Part shown: piece after piece, positions 1-6,942 of the stretch
How positions within the stretch are numbered: the stretch's first letter is position 1
Layout of the letters: each line of letters opens with the position of its first letter
From: Paenibacillus sp. FJAT-26967
GTDB lineage: Bacteria > Bacillota > Bacilli > Paenibacillales > NBRC-103111
Reading direction: 5' to 3'
DNA: 64,000 nt
Assembly (NCBI RefSeq): GCF_001541095.1
Contig: NZ_LMXH01000005.1
Location: 235,173 to 299,172 of the forward strand
Position numbers and translations under genes: made by a program
The notes under the pieces: model-generated
Database searches by the model: none
What the model was told of the DNA's origin: nothing
The model's input: only the letters and a program-made list of their open reading frames with translations

Positions 1-2
1 TG

Positions 3-122
3 CACCATGACAGCCGGATTAAGCTGACTTTTGATCATCCATATGTAACGGGAGCGGAATTACTTGAGGCTTTTAGTCATAGGAAGTCCGTCTCGTTAAC
101 TGGTAAAATTAGTTCTTTTTAG
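3..122 (+). CDS. 3' end of an unidentified gene (partial)
   Basis: A frame is open from the left edge of the window to a TAG at 120-122 (39 codons, ending in GKISSF). It is followed within 25 bases by a strong hairpin, which fits the end of a transcribed gene on the + strand. The fragment is too short and too featureless for me to assign a family. The start lies outside the window. Confidence 0.5.
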   Translation, partial: HHDSRIKLTFDHPYVTGAELLEAFSHRKSVSLTGKISSF

Positions 123-143
123 GCGATTGAAAGGAATAATGAC

Positions 144-175
144 AATGTAACCGCTTAATTTAAAGCGGTTACATT
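144..175 (+). terminator. Perfect 13-nt inverted repeat after the partial gene
   Basis: The arms AATGTAACCGCTT and AAGCGGTTACATT pair perfectly around a short AT loop. The T-run after it is weak (TTAAATTTGTTT), so a terminator is the most likely reading, but a protein operator is possible because the repeat also sits upstream of the next gene. Confidence 0.55.
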
Positions 176-277
176 AAATTTGTTTAGAAAACTACAGTTT
201 TTTTAAAAAAAGAGAGGATTTTCGGCGTTTTTTGTCGTAAGATTATCCTTACAAATTGATTTGTGGGAGTGGACCTC

Positions 278-709
278 ATGCGTGTTCGTTCTTTTCGATT
301 GTCTGATTACAGCCTCATCTCGGGTTTGCTTCAAGAAGCACTCAGTGAACTTTGTTACAAAGAAACCATGCAGGCTTTTGCTAAGCAGCTGTCATGGGAT
401 GGCGAATTAGTTTTGGTTGCGGAGGATCAGGGAGAACTGGTTGGCATGGTGATTGGTACTATTGATGATAACAAAGGGTACTATTACCGGCTTGCCGTAG
501 CACCCGGACACCGCCGTAAAGGAATCGGCAAGGCGTTAATTGAAGGAATGAAACAGCGTTTTATTCAGCGGAAGGTCAATCGTATTCTCGTGACAGTCGA
601 TCACCACAATGAAATGGTGATTCCTGTTTATGAGTCAGTAGGCTACAGCCCGTCTGATTTTACACGCAGCGCAAATCGGCTTAGCATTGTAAAGAAAGCG
701 AGCATGTAG
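278..709 (+). CDS. GNAT family N-acetyltransferase
   Basis: Predicted cytoplasmic acetyl-CoA dependent N-acetyltransferase of 143 residues, a usual size for single-domain GNAT enzymes. The acetyl-CoA pyrophosphate-binding motif is visible as RRKGIG at residues 79-84, after a beta-strand RLAVAP, and a late YESVGY segment matches the family's C-terminal motif B. The substrate cannot be told from sequence. I chose ATG at 278 because GGGAGTGG lies five bases before it; an in-frame GTG at 263 has no ribosome binding site. The gene stands alone between two hairpin terminators. Confidence 0.85.
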   Translation: MRVRSFRLSDYSLISGLLQEALSELCYKETMQAFAKQLSWDGELVLVAEDQGELVGMVIGTIDDNKGYYYRLAVAPGHRRKGIGKALIEGMKQRFIQRKVNRILVTVDHHNEMVIPVYESVGYSPSDFTRSANRLSIVKKASM

Positions 710-728
710 GGATCAATTATTGTATAAT

Positions 729-787
729 GAAGGCATATCTTTTTGTCGAAGCGGACAAGCTCCGTTCCCGGGAGGAAGATATGCCTT
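729..787 (+). terminator. Long-stem hairpin after the acetyltransferase gene
   Basis: AAGGCATATCTT at about 730-741 pairs with AAGATATGCCTT at about 775-786, with a smaller hairpin (GCGGA/TCCGT) inside the loop, followed by TTGTTGTTT. It probably terminates the acetyltransferase transcript; the branched shape is unusual for a simple terminator. Confidence 0.5.
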
Positions 788-811
788 TGTTGTTTGGCAG
801 GGTGAATGCAG

Positions 812-831
812 GCTCCGGACGGAGCTTTTTT
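812..831 (+). terminator. Rho-independent terminator
   Basis: GCTCC-GGAC-GGAGC stem-loop followed directly by six T residues. It is the second of two tandem stop signals between the acetyltransferase gene and the next operon. Confidence 0.8.
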
Positions 832-1047
832 CATCGCCAAAATAAGGTTAAGGCAATGAGTCTTTAGGATGCCGGACTGTTTCTTAGCCGCTTCCTTTAC
901 CGGATCATCAGTTAGTGGAATTAATGATAAATGACCATGAAGGTTTAATGGATATAATGACTGCCTGTCTATTCATGATTGCAGGATCATAAGCGTGTAC
1001 GTTCCAATGTCGGAATGAGCCGGATTAATATAGAGGGGCAGAGTTGA
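832..1047 (+). promoter_or_regulatory. Upstream region of the ygaC-lepB-queG run, weak promoter
   Basis: No gene is visible between 710 and 1047. Besides the two hairpins listed separately, the stretch contains a TATAAT at 953-958 that may be a -10 box, with a poor -35 candidate (ATGACC near 931-936). Nothing else is recognisable. Confidence 0.3.
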
Positions 1048-1599
1048 ATGGATTCTTTTACACACCGCATAATTAAAAGCTTCAAGCATGACGGCCATCT
1101 GCACAGAATGTGGCTGGAGAACTGGAAAGTTCCGGAGGAAGAGCTCCTGCCCGAGCACAAGCGTGAGGCTATGATCGTACTGATTAACAATCAGACGAAG
1201 ATTCAGGAATCAGACGGAAAAGAATGGACAAGCCGGATTCCGGGTGTCTCTTTTTTTATTCCGGGAGAATGGTACAACATCGTGGCTTTGCTCGAAGAGG
1301 GGGGAGTGCGATATTACTGCAATGTCGCTTCCCCGGTCTACCAGGCCGGTCATGTACTGACGTATATAGATTACGATCTGGATGTGATTCGGATGCCTGC
1401 GGGCGATGTCCATATCGTGGATCAGGAAGAATATGAACAGCACAAGTTGCTGTACCGCTACCCGTCGCTGGTAGAAACGAAGGTCAAAGCGGGACTGGAC
1501 TCCTTGCTGAAGCGGATCGAGAGATCGGATGCTCCTTTTCATGACGAGAGTGTGAGAAGGTATTATCAGTTATGGAAGGACCGTGGAACGGAGGTCTGA
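1048..1599 (+). CDS. DUF402 family nucleoside tri-/diphosphate phosphatase-like protein (YgaC type)
   Basis: A 183-residue cytoplasmic protein of the DUF402 family, resembling B. subtilis YgaC and the Staphylococcus nucleoside diphosphatase Ntdp in length and in its acidic beta-rich core (for example DYDLDVIRMP and the later VDQEEYE). Family members with known activity hydrolyse nucleoside tri- and diphosphates using divalent metals held by Asp/Glu residues. The function here is inferred from family resemblance. ATG at 1048 is preceded by GAGGGGCAGAG. The gene ends two bases before the lepB start, and the lepB ribosome binding site lies inside its last codons, so the two are probably co-transcribed. 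Confidence 0.75.
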   Translation: MDSFTHRIIKSFKHDGHLHRMWLENWKVPEEELLPEHKREAMIVLINNQTKIQESDGKEWTSRIPGVSFFIPGEWYNIVALLEEGGVRYYCNVASPVYQAGHVLTYIDYDLDVIRMPAGDVHIVDQEEYEQHKLLYRYPSLVETKVKAGLDSLLKRIERSDAPFHDESVRRYYQLWKDRGTEV

Positions 1600-1600
1600 T

Positions 1601-2194
1601 GTGTCGCATTCCGGGCAGACTACTAGGAAGACCGCTGCATCTGCAGATTCTCAACAAACCCGTTTGAGGAACCGGAAAGAGCTGCGGCATGCAGCCGGGA
1701 CCGTTCTCCTCATTGTGCTGGCGGTTCTGGTTATTCAGCGCTGGGGATTCAACATTTCAATGGTACGGGGAACGTCTATGCAGCCCACACTGCAGCCGGA
1801 ACAGTGGTTGTTCGTTAATAAAACAGTGCCTTGGATGGGTGAATTCGGGCAAGGAGATATGGTGATCTTGAAAGAGCCCGCTTCCGTGAACAGGGGGGAG
1901 CATCCTTATCTGGTCAAAAGGATTGTTGCCACTGCCGGGCAGCGTGTTGAAATCGCGGACGGACGCCTATATATCGACGGCAAGGAAGCGGTAGAGCCTT
2001 ATTCGGATGCGCGAATCGAGGACGGTGATTTCGGCCCTCTTGTGGTAGCGGAAGGAACCTTGTTCGTTATGGGGGACAACCGCCGCCGTGAAGGCAGCCT
2101 GGACAGCCGTTTTTTCGGCTCCGTACCTGAGGGAGGGCTTATCGGACGCGCGGAGTGGATTGTCTGGCCGCCGTCCAGTATGAGCGGGTTATAA
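1601..2194 (+). CDS. lepB: Signal peptidase I
   Basis: Type I signal peptidase that cuts signal peptides off exported proteins at the outer face of the membrane. It has 197 residues, one N-terminal membrane segment at about residues 32-47, then the catalytic Ser59 in GTSMQPT, the general base Lys106 in YLVKRIVA, and the conserved MGDNR box near residue 160, all in the family's usual order. I chose GTG at 1601, one base after the previous stop codon, because GGAGG lies six bases before it; the longer GTG at 1583 has no such site. The 30-residue basic, polar head before the membrane segment is longer than in minimal Sip proteins. Confidence 0.9.
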   Translation: MSHSGQTTRKTAASADSQQTRLRNRKELRHAAGTVLLIVLAVLVIQRWGFNISMVRGTSMQPTLQPEQWLFVNKTVPWMGEFGQGDMVILKEPASVNRGEHPYLVKRIVATAGQRVEIADGRLYIDGKEAVEPYSDARIEDGDFGPLVVAEGTLFVMGDNRRREGSLDSRFFGSVPEGGLIGRAEWIVWPPSSMSGL

Positions 2195-2230
2195 CCCGGA
2201 AGTAACGATAGGGGCAAAGGAGGAATTGTG

Positions 2231-3508
2231 ATGCGCTTGTCCGTGACATCAGCATCCGCCAAGGAATGGCTTCTTTTGAAGCAGGAGCTGATTGAAGCGG
2301 CGCCGTCGATGGGAATCGACAAGATTGGTTTCGCCTCGGCGGAGCCTTTTCATGAATTGAAGGACATTCTGTTAAGGCATAGGGAAAAAGGTTACGAATC
2401 GGGATTCGAGGAGCCGGACATTGAGAAGCGTGTGCATCCCGAGCTTAGTCTGGCGGAGCCGAAGTCTATTCTCGCGATTGCAGTTGCTTATCCTTCCAAG
2501 CTGAGCAATCCCCCGCGCTCGGAGAAAGGCGCGTACCGGGGGATGTTATCGCGCTCGGCATGGGGGCAGGACTACCATCATGTGCTGAGGGAACGGCTTA
2601 AGAAACTAGCCGGTTTCCTGGAGGAGCGGGTGGAGGGTCTGCGCTTCGAAGATATGGTCGATACCGGCGCCCTCGTGGACCGCGCCGTTGCAGAGCGGGC
2701 GGGCATCGGCTGGGTCGGCAAGAACTGCGCCGTCATCACGCCGGAGTGGGGCTCATGGGTCTATCTCGGCGAGCTGCTTACAAATGTGCCGTTTCCCGCC
2801 GATACATCTATTATGGATCAGTGCGGAGATTGCACGATTTGTATAGATGCCTGTCCGACCGGAGCTCTTGTCGGACCCGGACAGCTCAACGCGGGACGCT
2901 GTATTTCGTTCTTGACGCAAACGAAAGGGCACATGCCCGACGAATTTAAAGATAAAATAGGCAACCGGCTGTATGGCTGCGATACCTGCCAAGTCGTCTG
3001 CCCGATTAACAAGGGCAAGAACTGGACGCATCATGCGGAGCTGCAGCCGGATCATGAAGTCGTTAAGCCGCTGCTTGTTCCGCTGCTTACGATGGGCAAC
3101 CGCGACTTCAAGGAGAGGTTCGGTCAGAGCTCGGCGGCGTGGCGGGGCCGCAAACCGATCCAGCGCAATGCCGTGCTTGCGCTTGGGAACTTCAAGGACC
3201 GGTCCGCCGTGCCTGTTCTCCGCTCTCTGCTGAGAGAAGATCCCCGGCCTGAGCTGAGGGGAACGGCGGCATGGGCGCTCGGTAAGATCGGCGGGGATGC
3301 CGCAGCCGAAGCAGTGGACGAAGCGATGCGGCATGAGCGGGACGATATCGTGTCGGAAGAGCTGCTTAAGGCAGCGAGGAAGCTGGGTCTGCTCCGCGAA
3401 CCGGAAAGTGACGGCAATCTGCCTGGCGGTTCCCGGTATAGTCCTGAACCGGGAACCGGTATGCCGCAGGTGGAATGGGAAGAGAAAGAGGATGGGAATC
3501 ATGAATGA
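2231..3508 (+). CDS. queG: Epoxyqueuosine reductase QueG
   Basis: Cobalamin-dependent iron-sulfur enzyme that reduces epoxyqueuosine to queuosine in tRNA, the last step of queuosine formation. The protein has 425 residues. Ferredoxin-like cysteines are at about 198, 201, 204 and 208 (CGDCTICIDACP) and a second set at about 250, 253 and 257 (CDTCQVVCP), binding two 4Fe-4S clusters. The C-terminal third (from about residue 290) reads as HEAT-like repeats (ALGNFKDRSAVPVL, AAWALGKIGG), as expected for tRNA-binding QueG. ATG at 2231 has AAGGAGG seven bases upstream. Its end overlaps the ogt start by eight bases, so translation is probably coupled. The last 40 residues are extra and low in conservation signs. 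Confidence 0.93.
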   Translation: MRLSVTSASAKEWLLLKQELIEAAPSMGIDKIGFASAEPFHELKDILLRHREKGYESGFEEPDIEKRVHPELSLAEPKSILAIAVAYPSKLSNPPRSEKGAYRGMLSRSAWGQDYHHVLRERLKKLAGFLEERVEGLRFEDMVDTGALVDRAVAERAGIGWVGKNCAVITPEWGSWVYLGELLTNVPFPADTSIMDQCGDCTICIDACPTGALVGPGQLNAGRCISFLTQTKGHMPDEFKDKIGNRLYGCDTCQVVCPINKGKNWTHHAELQPDHEVVKPLLVPLLTMGNRDFKERFGQSSAAWRGRKPIQRNAVLALGNFKDRSAVPVLRSLLREDPRPELRGTAAWALGKIGGDAAAEAVDEAMRHERDDIVSEELLKAARKLGLLREPESDGNLPGGSRYSPEPGTGMPQVEWEEKEDGNHE

Positions 3509-4040
3509 CGGCCATGACTCTGAGTTTATTGATTATGATGTGCTGGAAGAGTCTCCGGCAGGCCCGCTGCTGCTTGCCGCTACGGACCAGGGGCTATGCA
3601 CCGTGGCGTTTGGAGGCCTTCCTGACGCGCTGGAGAAGCTTCGGCGGTGGAAGATGAACTGGATGCCCGAAGCGGGCTTGCGCCGCAATCCAGGCCGTCT
3701 GCGCACGTTTGCCGGGCAGCTGGATGAATACTTTGCCGGCCGGCGCAAAGAATTCGACCTGCCGATTGATCTGCGCGGGACCGAGTTCCAGCGACGTGTA
3801 TGGACGGCGCTTCTGAAAGTCCCTTATGGGGAGACGGCTTCCTATAAGGATATCGCAGAATCCATAGGGGCGCCCAAAGCAGTGCGGGCAGTGGGCGGTG
3901 CCAATAACCGCAATCCCGTTCCCATTCTGGTTCCTTGCCACAGGATCATCGGTGCCTCGGGACAACTTGTCGGCTACGCCGGCGGGCTGAATATAAAGAC
4001 GACTCTCCTGCAGCTGGAAATCAGTGCAGAGACCAGTTAA
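3501..4040 (+). CDS. ogt: Methylated-DNA-protein cysteine methyltransferase
   Basis: Suicide DNA repair protein that moves methyl groups from O6-methylguanine to its own cysteine. It has 179 residues, with the acceptor Cys146 in VPCHRII, the preceding GGANNRNP helix containing the arginine-finger/asparagine hinge region, and the recognition segment FQRRVWTALLKVPYGET. This matches the common bacterial Ogt layout. ATG at 3501 overlaps the last eight bases of queG; an in-frame ATG at 3492 is possible but would leave no spacing to the AAAGAGG site. The N-terminal 15 residues are acidic and unremarkable. Confidence 0.92.
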   Translation: MNDGHDSEFIDYDVLEESPAGPLLLAATDQGLCTVAFGGLPDALEKLRRWKMNWMPEAGLRRNPGRLRTFAGQLDEYFAGRRKEFDLPIDLRGTEFQRRVWTALLKVPYGETASYKDIAESIGAPKAVRAVGGANNRNPVPILVPCHRIIGASGQLVGYAGGLNIKTTLLQLEISAETS

Positions 4041-4070
4041 CCTTACAACGAAGAAGCGGGAGTGGAAGGC

Positions 4071-5102
4071 ATGAAGTATGTTCCCATTGATTCCATAGAA
4101 ACAGGACAATATCTGGGTAAAACCATTTTCTCAGGAAACGGGGCTGTTCTTCTTGCAGAAGGTGTGCAGCTGACAGTATATATGATTACCACCTTGCGCC
4201 GAATCGGAGTGACGATGCTCTACATCCAAGATCCGCTTACGGAAGATATCGAGCTGCCGGAAGTGGTCAGTGATGAGACGAAGCGCATTGTAATGAAAAA
4301 GATGCAGGACACGCTCAGTACGACCCGCTCGGGCAAAGATTTCGATTCGCGCTCCCTGAGCATCAGTATCGACACGCTCCTTAACGAAATTATGAAGAAC
4401 AGCGATGTTCTTATCCAACTGACGGATATTCGTACCAAAGACAACGACATGTATCTGCATGCGCTGAATGTATGTACGATTTCTACGCTGATCGGGATTA
4501 ACATGGGCCTCAACCAGCTCCAGCTGAAAGAGCTTGCGACAGGAGCGCTTCTTCACGACATCGGTAAAATGGATGCGATTACAGACGACAAGTCGCCGGA
4601 TGAACGGCTGCATCATACATGGCGCGGGTTCGAGCTGCTCAAGCACAAGCGCGAATATAGTCTGCTGATCGCACACGTGGCTTTCCAGCATCACGAGACG
4701 CCGGACGGCTTAGGTCAGCCTAGAAGACTGCTGGTCGATCAGATTCATCTCTACGCCAGAATCGTATCCGTTGCGAATACATACGACAATTTGCTCCGCA
4801 GCGATGAATTAAAAACCGGAATGCTGCCTCATGTAGCCATTGAACATATGATGGCGCTGGCTGGAACCAAACTTGACCGCGAAGTGCTCATCCAATTCCT
4901 GCGGACAGTATCCATCTATTCGACGGGCACTTCCGTCCGCTTGTCCTCGCGTGAGACGGGCGTTGTGGTCGGCCAGCACAGAGGACTGCCGGGCCGTCCG
5001 ATCGTCCGGATCGTGAAGCAGGAGGGCGGCAGTGACCTGGAGGTCAAAGAAGTGGATCTGGCACAGCATACGACTCTTTTTATCGAACACGTGCTCGGGT
5101 AA
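4071..5102 (+). CDS. HD domain protein with degenerate HD-GYP motif
   Basis: A 343-residue cytoplasmic protein. Residues 1-60 form an N-terminal DUF3391-like region and residues about 120-290 an HD domain. The metal ligands are visible: His130, His162-Asp163 in LLHDIGK, and His207-His208-Glu209. The signature loop reads HHETPDGLGQP instead of the family HHExxDGxGYP, so the Tyr is replaced by Gln216. HD-GYP proteins cleave cyclic di-GMP; with this change the activity is uncertain. ATG at 4071 is preceded by GGGAGTGG, as in the acetyltransferase gene at 278. It is the last gene of the ygaC-lepB-queG-ogt run. Confidence 0.8.
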   Translation: MKYVPIDSIETGQYLGKTIFSGNGAVLLAEGVQLTVYMITTLRRIGVTMLYIQDPLTEDIELPEVVSDETKRIVMKKMQDTLSTTRSGKDFDSRSLSISIDTLLNEIMKNSDVLIQLTDIRTKDNDMYLHALNVCTISTLIGINMGLNQLQLKELATGALLHDIGKMDAITDDKSPDERLHHTWRGFELLKHKREYSLLIAHVAFQHHETPDGLGQPRRLLVDQIHLYARIVSVANTYDNLLRSDELKTGMLPHVAIEHMMALAGTKLDREVLIQFLRTVSIYSTGTSVRLSSRETGVVVGQHRGLPGRPIVRIVKQEGGSDLEVKEVDLAQHTTLFIEHVLG

Positions 5103-5108
5103 AGAGCT

Positions 5109-5138
5109 TGGATTTTCTTGCTTAATAATGCTATTATA
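5109..5138 (+). promoter_or_regulatory. Probable SigA promoter of yneF
   Basis: TTGGAT at 5109-5114 and TATTAT at 5133-5138 are separated by 18 bases and lie 38 bases before the yneF start codon. Confidence 0.4.
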
Positions 5139-5176
5139 AATGGGATTACAATCTTTGGATGCAGGGGGAAAGCAAG

Positions 5177-5419
5177 ATGTGGGACATTATCATTCCGATC
5201 TTAACTTTGATTGTCGGGTTAGTCGGAGGATTTTTCATCGGGGTATACTATCTCCGCAGACAGCTCGAGTCAATGCAGAATAATCCCGAAATGATTCAGA
5301 AGATGGCCAAGCAAATGGGTTATAACATGAACAAGCAGCAGATGACTAAGGTGCAATCGATGATGAAGAACCAGAACATGTCGCCGAAGAAGCCTAAAGC
5401 CAAAACAAAGTCCAAATAA
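5177..5419 (+). CDS. yneF: YneF family small membrane protein (UPF0154)
   Basis: An 80-residue protein with one N-terminal membrane helix (about residues 5-27, with glycine repeats GLVGGFFIG) followed by the family's conserved cytoplasmic part NNPEMIQKMAKQMGYN, and a lysine-rich tail. UPF0154/YneF proteins are conserved in Firmicutes but have no firmly known role. ATG at 5177 follows GGGGGAA at proper spacing; an in-frame ATG at 5159 has none. A short hairpin at about 5433-5462 (GCCGGATTCCCGGC) may end the transcript. Confidence 0.85.
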   Translation: MWDIIIPILTLIVGLVGGFFIGVYYLRRQLESMQNNPEMIQKMAKQMGYNMNKQQMTKVQSMMKNQNMSPKKPKAKTKSK

Positions 5420-5512
5420 GATGTCCTGAGAGCGGCTGCCGGATTCCCGGCATCGGCTTTTCGGCGTATGTCACATTAGAACAGACCAGTATTATCCAGA
5501 GGTGGTTGGCTT

Positions 5513-6121
5513 ATGCCCAGCAACAAAGACAAAATTCTCGCTGCTGCCATGGAACTTTTTCACGAGCAAGGCTTTCAGGCTACCGGTCTGGAGGAGATTC
5601 TCTCGCATTGCGGCGTATGCAAAAGTAATTTTTATTACCACTTCAAAAGTAAAGAAGAGCTTGGGCGTCAGGTAATCCAGCAGAAAATTGCGCTCATGAA
5701 TGAGCAGATATTCATTCCGTCACTGGATAATAAGGCGTTGTCTCCGAAAGAAAGAATCAGCCGGTTGTTCCGGCTCATGCAGGCGGCTGCCGAGGAGCAT
5801 GATTGCCGCAGAGGCTGCTATATCGGGAATCTGGCGATTGAGCTGAGCGGCCGCTACGAAGCTTTGCGCGGAATAATCAGCGATTTTCTGGAGGAAGTGC
5901 AGCAGAGGATAGAGGCTTGTCTGCTGGAAGGGACGGCTGATCAAGATATTAATCTTCATGGTATGAAGGCGCAAGAAACCGCTGCAGCTCTGACGGCTCT
6001 TCTGCAGGGAGGCATGCTGCTCAGCAAAGCTCACCGCAGCAGCCTCGCTCTGCAGTACAGCGGTAGACTCGTCGATCATATCGTGGGGAACGGATGGGAA
6101 GGAGACCAACATGCCGGCTAA
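5513..6121 (+). CDS. TetR/AcrR family transcriptional regulator
   Basis: A 202-residue one-component repressor-type regulator. The N-terminal helix-turn-helix spans about residues 5-50 ([20 protein letters not shown], then [12 protein letters not shown]), the classic TetR arrangement; the rest is the ligand-binding and dimerisation part with [14 protein letters not shown], which resembles the QacR/AcrR-like C-terminal group. The ATG at 5513 follows GAGGTGG. The gene overlaps folE by 11 bases, so the two are translated together. It may regulate itself and folE; no operator was identified. Confidence 0.88.
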   Translation: MPSNKDKILAAAMELFHEQGFQATGLEEILSHCGVCKSNFYYHFKSKEELGRQVIQQKIALMNEQIFIPSLDNKALSPKERISRLFRLMQAAAEEHDCRRGCYIGNLAIELSGRYEALRGIISDFLEEVQQRIEACLLEGTADQDINLHGMKAQETAAALTALLQGGMLLSKAHRSSLALQYSGRLVDHIVGNGWEGDQHAG

Positions 6122-6701
6122 GGAATACAAAAACAAAAGTGTCGCGGATAACCGCGAACAGATTGAAGGACATATTCGTGAAATCCTGCGTTTAATCGGA
6201 GAAGATCCACAGCGTGAAGGTCTTCTGGACACGCCTGCCCGGGTTACCCGGATGTACGAGGAGATTTTCGCAGGCTATGATGCCGATGTGAATGATGTGC
6301 TGGGCGTTAGTTTTGATGAACAGCACGAAGAACTGGTCATTATTAAGGATATCGTGTACTACAGCCAGTGCGAGCATCATATGGCGCCGTTTTTCGGCAA
6401 GATTCATGTAGGATATATCCCGAGCGGCAAAATCGCGGGACTAAGCAAATTTGCCCGTCTGGCCGATGCCATTACACGCAGACTGCAGGTCCAGGAGAGA
6501 ATCACTTCCCAGATGGCTAACACACTGGATGAAGTGCTGGAGCCTCACGGCGTGATGGTTGTTGTTGAAGGGGAACATCTGTGCATGTGCGCAAGGGGAG
6601 TTAAGAAGCCGGGCAGCAAAACGGTGACGTCCGCAGTCCGCGGATCGTTCCGCACGGACCCCGCTCTGCGTGCTGAATTTCTGTCGCTGATCAAAGACTA
6701 A
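6111..6701 (+). CDS. folE: GTP cyclohydrolase I
   Basis: Catalyses the first step of tetrahydrofolate (and queuosine precursor) synthesis, GTP to 7,8-dihydroneopterin triphosphate. It has 196 residues, close to B. subtilis FolE (190). Zinc ligands are visible in [14 protein letters not shown] (Cys and His) and in [12 protein letters not shown] (second Cys). The [17 protein letters not shown] segment is the conserved substrate/oligomer core. ATG at 6111 lies within the end of the TetR gene behind GGGAAGGAGA. In Bacillus folE sits with mtrB; here it is instead coupled to a TetR gene. Confidence 0.95.
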   Translation: MPAKEYKNKSVADNREQIEGHIREILRLIGEDPQREGLLDTPARVTRMYEEIFAGYDADVNDVLGVSFDEQHEELVIIKDIVYYSQCEHHMAPFFGKIHVGYIPSGKIAGLSKFARLADAITRRLQVQERITSQMANTLDEVLEPHGVMVVVEGEHLCMCARGVKKPGSKTVTSAVRGSFRTDPALRAEFLSLIKD

Positions 6702-6722
6702 CTTATAGGATCGACTACCATA

Positions 6723-6745
6723 AGACGGCCGCGTGCCGTCTTTTT
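6723..6745 (+). terminator. Rho-independent terminator of folE
   Basis: AGACGGC and GCCGTCT form a seven-pair stem with a five-base loop, followed by TTTTT. Confidence 0.85.
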
Positions 6746-6816
6746 GGTATGCAGCGGCACAATCCAAGCCGGCTGCCGGAAAGATGGAGAGCATTTACCG
6801 GATCGCTTTAGTATCC

Positions 6817-6888
6817 GTAACCACATTCGTAACCACATTCGTAACCGCACCAGTAACCGCACCAGTAACCGCAACAGTAACCACATTC
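6817..6888. repeat. Six tandem copies of a 12-bp repeat
   Basis: Six consecutive 12-base units with consensus GTAACC(A/G)CA(T/C)(T/C)(C/A) run without spacers between the folE terminator and the sodF terminator. Copies 1, 2 and 6 are identical (GTAACCACATTC), and copies 3 and 4 are identical (GTAACCGCACCA). The unit length is a multiple of three, but no credible gene covers it on either strand. It looks like a minisatellite between convergent genes. Confidence 0.9.
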
Positions 6889-6898
6889 GTATACGTGC

Positions 6899-6931
6899 AA
6901 AAGACCCTTGCCTGCCGTAAGCAGACAAGGG
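6899..6931 (-). terminator. Rho-independent terminator of sodF
   Basis: On the minus strand CCCTTGTCTGC pairs with GCAGGCAAGGG around TTACG with one mismatch, followed by TCTTTT. It lies 12 bases after the sodF stop codon. Confidence 0.8.
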
Positions 6932-6942
6932 GCCGGCGCACT

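Noticed and set aside
6817..6888. Tandem repeats considered as a CRISPR array
   Set aside because: Units are 12 bases with no spacers and no cas genes nearby.
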